Origin: Allobogoriella deserti
GTDB taxonomy: Bacteria; Actinomycetota; Actinomycetes; Actinomycetales; Actinomycetaceae
Direction: 5' to 3'
DNA length: 64,000 nt
Assembly: GCF_042680605.1 (NCBI RefSeq)
Contig: NZ_JBHUEE010000011.1
Coordinates: forward strand, 62,001-126,000
Under the pieces are notes generated by a model, which saw only the letters and a list, made by a program, of their open reading frames with translations, was not told the DNA's origin and searched no databases. A program made the translations under genes and the position numbers. Shown one piece after another: positions 60,409-64,000 of the stretch (position 1 is its first letter; each line of letters starts with the position of its first letter).

Positions 60409-60819
60409 CTACCCGACGGCGGTGCTGTACACCCCACGGCCGACGGCGAGCTCCTTGCCGTCGGCGTCGGTCACGCGCGCGTCGGCAACGCCCAGGCTGC
60501 GGCCGCGGCGCACCACCGTCCCGGTGGCGAGCAGCCGGTCGTCCGGGCAGGCGGGCCGCAGGTAGTCCACGCGCATGTCGATGGTCGGCAGGCCCACGCC
60601 GAGCTGAGTGACCAGGGCGAAGTCGCCGGCGACGTCAAGCAGCGTGGCCAGGATCCCGCCGTGCACGTAGCTGCCGTCGACGTCGGCGGTCAGATCCGGG
60701 CGGCAGGTCATGCCGATGGTGACCGCGCCGTCGGCGGCCTCGAGCAGCTCGAGACCGAGCCAGCGGTGGTAGGCCGGAGTGGTCAGCAGGTCCCGCACGA
60801 CGGCGACGTCCACGGTCAT
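60409..60819 (-). CDS. PaaI-like acyl-CoA thioesterase (hotdog fold)
   Basis: A 136-aa hotdog protein. The PaaI-type pattern YVHGGILATLLDVAGDFAL gives the Gly-rich and Asp active-site region near residue 52, followed by IDMRVDYLRPAC. It removes CoA from acyl- or aryl-CoA esters. ATG overlaps the acyl-CoA synthetase stop by 4 bp. Last gene of the minus-strand CoA operon. Confidence 0.9.
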   Translation of the reverse strand: MTVDVAVVRDLLTTPAYHRWLGLELLEAADGAVTIGMTCRPDLTADVDGSYVHGGILATLLDVAGDFALVTQLGVGLPTIDMRVDYLRPACPDDRLLATGTVVRRGRSLGVADARVTDADGKELAVGRGVYSTAVG

Positions 60820-62408
60820 GGCCTGTCCTTCCCTTCGTCGTCCGCGCCGAGCGGCCGGTGGCCCAAGTTCTCCGCGGCCAGGGCGGCGAGCCGGGCGTAG
60901 TCGATCTTGCCGGTGCCGCCCAGCGGCAGTTCGTCGAGGAACCACACGCGCCGTGGGTGGGCGTGGGCGGCGCCCTGGGTCAGGGCGTAGTCCTTCACGT
61001 CGGCCTCGCTCACTCCCTCGTCCACGACGACGAACGCCACCGGCACCTGGCGCTTGCGGGCGTGCTCGGCGGGGACGACGGCGGCCTGGCTCACGCCCGG
61101 CATGCTGCGCAGCAGCTGTTCCACCTCGAGCGGGTACACGTTCTCGCCGCCCACGTTCATCATGTCGTCGGCCCGGCCGAGAACCCGGAAGTACCCGTCC
61201 TCGTCGGCGACGGCGAGATCGCCGGTGCGTAGCCAGCCGTCGACGGAGATGCGTTGCCGGCTCACCTCGGGCAGCCGGTGGTAGCCGGCCGTGACACCGG
61301 GGTTGCGCACCCACATCTCCCCCACCTGCCCGATGGGCACCTGCGGGAGGTCCGCGACCGGCGTCGTCGGCATGTTCTCGACGTCGAGCAGGTGCACCTC
61401 GCATCCGGGCAGCGGCCGGCCGGCCATGCCGTACCGCGGGGCGTCGGTGCGCGGGTTCATCAGCACCTGCGGACCGCCCTCGGTGAGTCCGTACGCCTCG
61501 ATGACCGGGGCGCCGAGCCCGTCGGCGAAGCGGCGGCCGAGGGTGTCCGAGAGCGGCGCGGAGCCGCAGATGACGAACCGCAGGGAGCTGAGGTCGTGCC
61601 GGTGATGTTCGCCGCTGGCCAGCAACATCTCGTAGGTGGCGGGCACGCCGGTGGTGTAGGTGCAGCGATGCTCGGCCACCTCGGACGGGATGCGCGCCGG
61701 GTCGGGGCTGCGGCCGATGACGATGGTGCCGCCGGTCAGCAGCAGCGGCTTGACCACGCAGATCATCGCGTTCTTGTGGTACAGCGGCGCGGTGATGAGG
61801 CCACGGTCGTCCTCCTGGAGCTCCCACACCTCGGCGGTGGTGCTCGCGTTCCAGTACTGGCCGTCGTGGGTGAGCAGGCAGCCCTTCGGGTTGCCGGTCG
61901 AGCCGGAGGTGTAGGGCTGCAGACAGATGTCGCCCGCGCGGACCGGTGCGGGATCGCGGCCGGCGTCCGACGGCGCCCGCTCACCCGTGCGGTCGTCGTC
62001 CCAGCCATCCGCGCCGGCGAGGAGGAGCGGGACGTCACCGGCGAGTTCGCGGGCGCGCTCGGCGAGCGGCTCGTGGCCGAGGAGGACGGCCGGGGAGGCG
62101 TCGTTCATCACGTGCCGCAACGACGTGCGGCCGGCACGGGTGTTGAGCGGGACCGCGACGGCGCCGGCCCAGATGACGCCGAGAAGGGCGTCGATGAAGC
62201 GGTGGTGGTTGCCGAAGAGCAGCGCAACCCGGTCCCCCGGCCTCACGCCCGCGGCGCGCAGGGTGGCGGCGGTGGTGCGTGCGGCGCCGGCGAGGTCGGC
62301 GTAGCTGATGCGTTCCTCGGCCTGCCGGATCGCGACGCGCTCCGGGTGGTCCGCGCTGCCGGCCAGGAGGCGGACGGCGAGGTTCTCGGCGGCGTCCACG
62401 TCGCTCAC
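60816..62408 (-). CDS. AMP-dependent acyl-CoA synthetase/ligase
   Basis: A 530-aa member of the ANL superfamily. P-loop YTSGSTGNPKG (166-176), later YGLTEGGPQ and the adenylation GWLRTGDLA, and the C-terminal catalytic Lys501 (LGGTGKIDYA) are present. Activates a carboxylic acid to its CoA ester. ATG overlaps the MDR gene stop and the TGA overlaps the thioesterase ATG, so it is the middle gene of the three. Substrate unknown. Confidence 0.92.
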   Translation of the reverse strand: MSDVDAAENLAVRLLAGSADHPERVAIRQAEERISYADLAGAARTTAATLRAAGVRPGDRVALLFGNHHRFIDALLGVIWAGAVAVPLNTRAGRTSLRHVMNDASPAVLLGHEPLAERARELAGDVPLLLAGADGWDDDRTGERAPSDAGRDPAPVRAGDICLQPYTSGSTGNPKGCLLTHDGQYWNASTTAEVWELQEDDRGLITAPLYHKNAMICVVKPLLLTGGTIVIGRSPDPARIPSEVAEHRCTYTTGVPATYEMLLASGEHHRHDLSSLRFVICGSAPLSDTLGRRFADGLGAPVIEAYGLTEGGPQVLMNPRTDAPRYGMAGRPLPGCEVHLLDVENMPTTPVADLPQVPIGQVGEMWVRNPGVTAGYHRLPEVSRQRISVDGWLRTGDLAVADEDGYFRVLGRADDMMNVGGENVYPLEVEQLLRSMPGVSQAAVVPAEHARKRQVPVAFVVVDEGVSEADVKDYALTQGAAHAHPRRVWFLDELPLGGTGKIDYARLAALAAENLGHRPLGADDEGKDRP

Positions 62409-63436
62409 AGGGTGATGACGACCTTCCCGATGACGGAGCGGTCCTCGAGGCGCTGCTCGGCGGCGCGGATGTCCTCGAGCGGGTAGGTGCTGTCGATGAC
62501 CGGGGCGAGCGTGCCGTCGCGGACCATGCCGAGCAGGGCCTCGAGGTCTTCGCGGCGCCAGCCGTTGCTGCCGAGGATGTCGAGCTCGCGGACCCAGACG
62601 TAGGGCTGGAACTGGGTGACGTCGTAGCCGCTGGTGGCGCCGCAGGTGACGACGCGCCCTCCGGGGCTGGTGGCGCGGATGGAGGACTGCCAGGTGGCGG
62701 CGCCGGTGTTGTCGACCATGAGGTCGACGCCCTGTTTGCCGGTGGCCTTCCAGATCTGGGCGCCCCAGTCCTCGGCGCTGGAGTCGATGACGATGTCTGC
62801 GCCGAGTTCAGTGAGGCGGTCGCGCTTGGCCTGGGAGCTGGCGCAGGCGATGACGCGGGCGCCGACGGCCTTGGCGATCATGACGGCGCCGGTGCCGAGG
62901 CCGCCGGCGGCGCCGAGGATGGCGACGGTCTCGCCGGCCTGCAGGCGGCCGCGGGTGATGAGCTGGCGGCGGGCGGTGCCGTAGGCGATGGGCAGGGCGG
63001 CGGCGGTGACGTACTCGACGTCGTCCGGCAGCGGGATGCAGTTGGCGGCGGGGACGGCGGCGTACTCGGCCAGGCCGCCCTGCATGTCTTCGCCGAGGGC
63101 CTTGCCGCGCACCAGCGGATCGATGAGCACGCGGTCACCGGCCGCGACTCCGGTGACGTCGCTGCCGACGCGGACGATCTCACCGGCGATGTCGCCGCCG
63201 GAGATGTGCGGGAGCGGGAGGTGGCCGCCGGCGACGCCCTTGCGGACGAAGACGTCGAGGTGGTTGAGGGAGCAGGCGCGCACACGCACGAGCACGTCCG
63301 CGGGGCCGACCTCGGGGACGGGGTGGTCGCCGACCACGCGGCCGTCCGGTCCCCCGCGTTCGACGATCAGCGCGGCACGCATCTGCTCACCGATCGGCTG
63401 CTCGGCGACGTTGCCCGACGGCGTCGCGGTCTCCAT
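62405..63436 (-). CDS. Quinone oxidoreductase-like MDR protein
   Basis: A 343-aa medium-chain dehydrogenase. The quinone-reductase-like start (SLNHLDVFVRKG, GGDIAGEIVRVGSDV) and glycine-rich cofactor motif LGAAGGLGTGAVMIAKA are clear. Neither the catalytic Cys-Gly-x-Cys segment nor the Cys-rich structural zinc lobe is seen, so it is a zinc-free, probably NADPH-dependent reductase. Heads the acyl-CoA synthetase/thioesterase operon, divergent from the VOC-like gene. ATG 63436 with ggagga about 10 bases upstream. Confidence 0.9.
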   Translation of the reverse strand: METATPSGNVAEQPIGEQMRAALIVERGGPDGRVVGDHPVPEVGPADVLVRVRACSLNHLDVFVRKGVAGGHLPLPHISGGDIAGEIVRVGSDVTGVAAGDRVLIDPLVRGKALGEDMQGGLAEYAAVPAANCIPLPDDVEYVTAAALPIAYGTARRQLITRGRLQAGETVAILGAAGGLGTGAVMIAKAVGARVIACASSQAKRDRLTELGADIVIDSSAEDWGAQIWKATGKQGVDLMVDNTGAATWQSSIRATSPGGRVVTCGATSGYDVTQFQPYVWVRELDILGSNGWRREDLEALLGMVRDGTLAPVIDSTYPLEDIRAAEQRLEDRSVIGKVVITL

Positions 63437-63575
63437 GGGTGCGGGTCCTCCCGGGGTTGCGGGGCTGTCGGCGGTGGCCGGTTGCTACTTTCTCACGCTG
63501 CCCGATCCGGCACGCGCCGGGGTCCGGAGCGTGAGCCGGCCGGTCGGCGCGGGGCGGCCGGGACGCAGGGCTGGC

Positions 63576-63581
63576 TAGAGT
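63576..63581 (+). promoter_or_regulatory. -10 box for a leaderless VOC-like gene
   Basis: TAGAGT ends 6 bases before the ATG at 63588, exactly the spacing for a transcript starting at the first codon. Confidence 0.5.
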
Positions 63582-63587
63582 CGCGGT

Positions 63588-64000
63588 ATGCCGATCGAGC
63601 TGGATCACCTGGTGTACGCGGGGCCGGACCTGCAGGCGCTGATCGATGAGGTGCACAGGTTGACGGGGGTCGAGCCCGTCGCCGGCGGCCGCCACGAGGG
63701 CCGCGGGACGGCGAACGCGTTGCTCGGCCTGGGTGCGGGCCGGTACCTCGAGCTGCTCGGTCCGGACCCGGACCAGCCCGAGCCGGACCGGCCGCGCCCG
63801 CTGCGGGTGGACGAGGTGGACCGTCCCACGCTGGTGGGCTGGGCGGTGCGCACGTCGGCAATCGACGACGTCGTCGCCTCGGCCCGCGAGGCCGGCTACG
63901 ACCCGGGTGACGTGCAGGCGATGTCGCGCCGGACGCCGTCGGGTGACGTGCTGCGCTGGCGGCTGACACCGCCGGAGGGCGGGCTCGGCGGCGCCGTGCC
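63588..64000 (+). CDS. VOC/glyoxalase-like domain protein, partial
   Basis: The first 137 residues of a protein that runs off the window. It starts MPIELDHLVYAGPDLQALID and continues with GRHEGRGTANALLGLG and YLELLGPDPD, the pattern of a glyoxalase/VOC-like domain with a metal-binding His near residue 7 and Glu in the YLELLG strand. No ribosome site; a -10 box sits 6 bases upstream. Divergent from the MDR-acyl-CoA synthetase operon. Confidence 0.75.
   Translation, partial: MPIELDHLVYAGPDLQALIDEVHRLTGVEPVAGGRHEGRGTANALLGLGAGRYLELLGPDPDQPEPDRPRPLRVDEVDRPTLVGWAVRTSAIDDVVASAREAGYDPGDVQAMSRRTPSGDVLRWRLTPPEGGLGGAV

Noticed and set aside
1..64000. Insertion sequences, prophage, rRNA/tRNA genes or an integrative element
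   Set aside because: No transposase, integrase, phage structural protein, attachment-site repeat or RNA-gene sequence was recognised, and nearly all of the window is accounted for by catabolic genes.

Overview
The window is about 64 kb of very GC-rich DNA. Genes are tightly packed, many start with GTG, 4-bp ATGA/GTGA overlaps are frequent, some genes look leaderless, and the regulators are of LacI, ROK, GntR, TetR and GAF-ANTAR types. This fits a high-GC actinobacterium, plausibly a Micrococcales-type glycan degrader. The genus cannot be fixed from the sequence alone. I saw no rRNA or tRNA gene, no insertion sequence, no prophage and no CRISPR array. Almost all of the window is accessory carbohydrate catabolism.

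Layout. 21-3326: end of a sugar ABC importer operon (two permeases and a binding protein), closed by a strong hairpin. 3481-4134: a small membrane protein with a paralogue at 15578-16114. 4169-11707 (minus): ROK regulator, cytoplasmic sulfatase, sugar ABC importer and GH51 arabinofuranosidase, which reads as a locus for sulfated arabinose-containing oligosaccharides. 11839-15480: GntR regulator, divergent from a Cys/Met-metabolism PLP enzyme and an NhaC-type antiporter, with a perfect dyad between them. 16111-19338: second sulfatase, divergent from a KDPG-type aldolase and a KDG-type sugar kinase. 19355-20780: GAF-ANTAR and STAS signalling proteins. 20953-23184: FAD oxidoreductase and a VapBC-type toxin-antitoxin pair. 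23322-25631: third sulfatase, divergent from a GntR regulator.

25644-36695: tripartite TctCBA importer on minus, divergent from a LacI regulator and a seven-gene plus-strand operon. That operon holds a creatininase-family hydrolase, class II aldolase, Tm-1-like protein, Zn-dehydrogenase and a taurine/sulfonate-type ABC importer. The substrate is unknown, and this is one of the best candidates for an undescribed pathway. 36729-40461: Tat-exported sulfatase, LacI regulator and Gfo/Idh/MocA oxidoreductase. 40666-51244 (minus): a nearly continuous unit of LacI, ABC importer, nucleoside hydrolase, ribokinase, ADP-ribosylglycohydrolase and a second ABC importer. It looks like a salvage system for ribosylated compounds and is the second strong candidate. 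51412-56538 (minus): Gfo oxidoreductase, an unusual Gfo-like protein without the usual catalytic motif, and another ABC importer. 56697-60022: TetR regulator, a small membrane protein, a sodium:solute symporter and an SDR. 60051-60389: MNT nucleotidyltransferase. 60409-63436 (minus): MDR oxidoreductase, acyl-CoA synthetase and thioesterase. 63588-64000: start of a VOC-like protein, cut by the window end.

Working together: five sugar ABC systems lack an ATPase gene, so they probably share one encoded elsewhere. Four sulfatases, three of them without a signal peptide, suggest that sulfated oligosaccharides are imported and desulfated mainly in the cytoplasm. Each block has its own local regulator and, in several cases, a visible dyad near the promoter.
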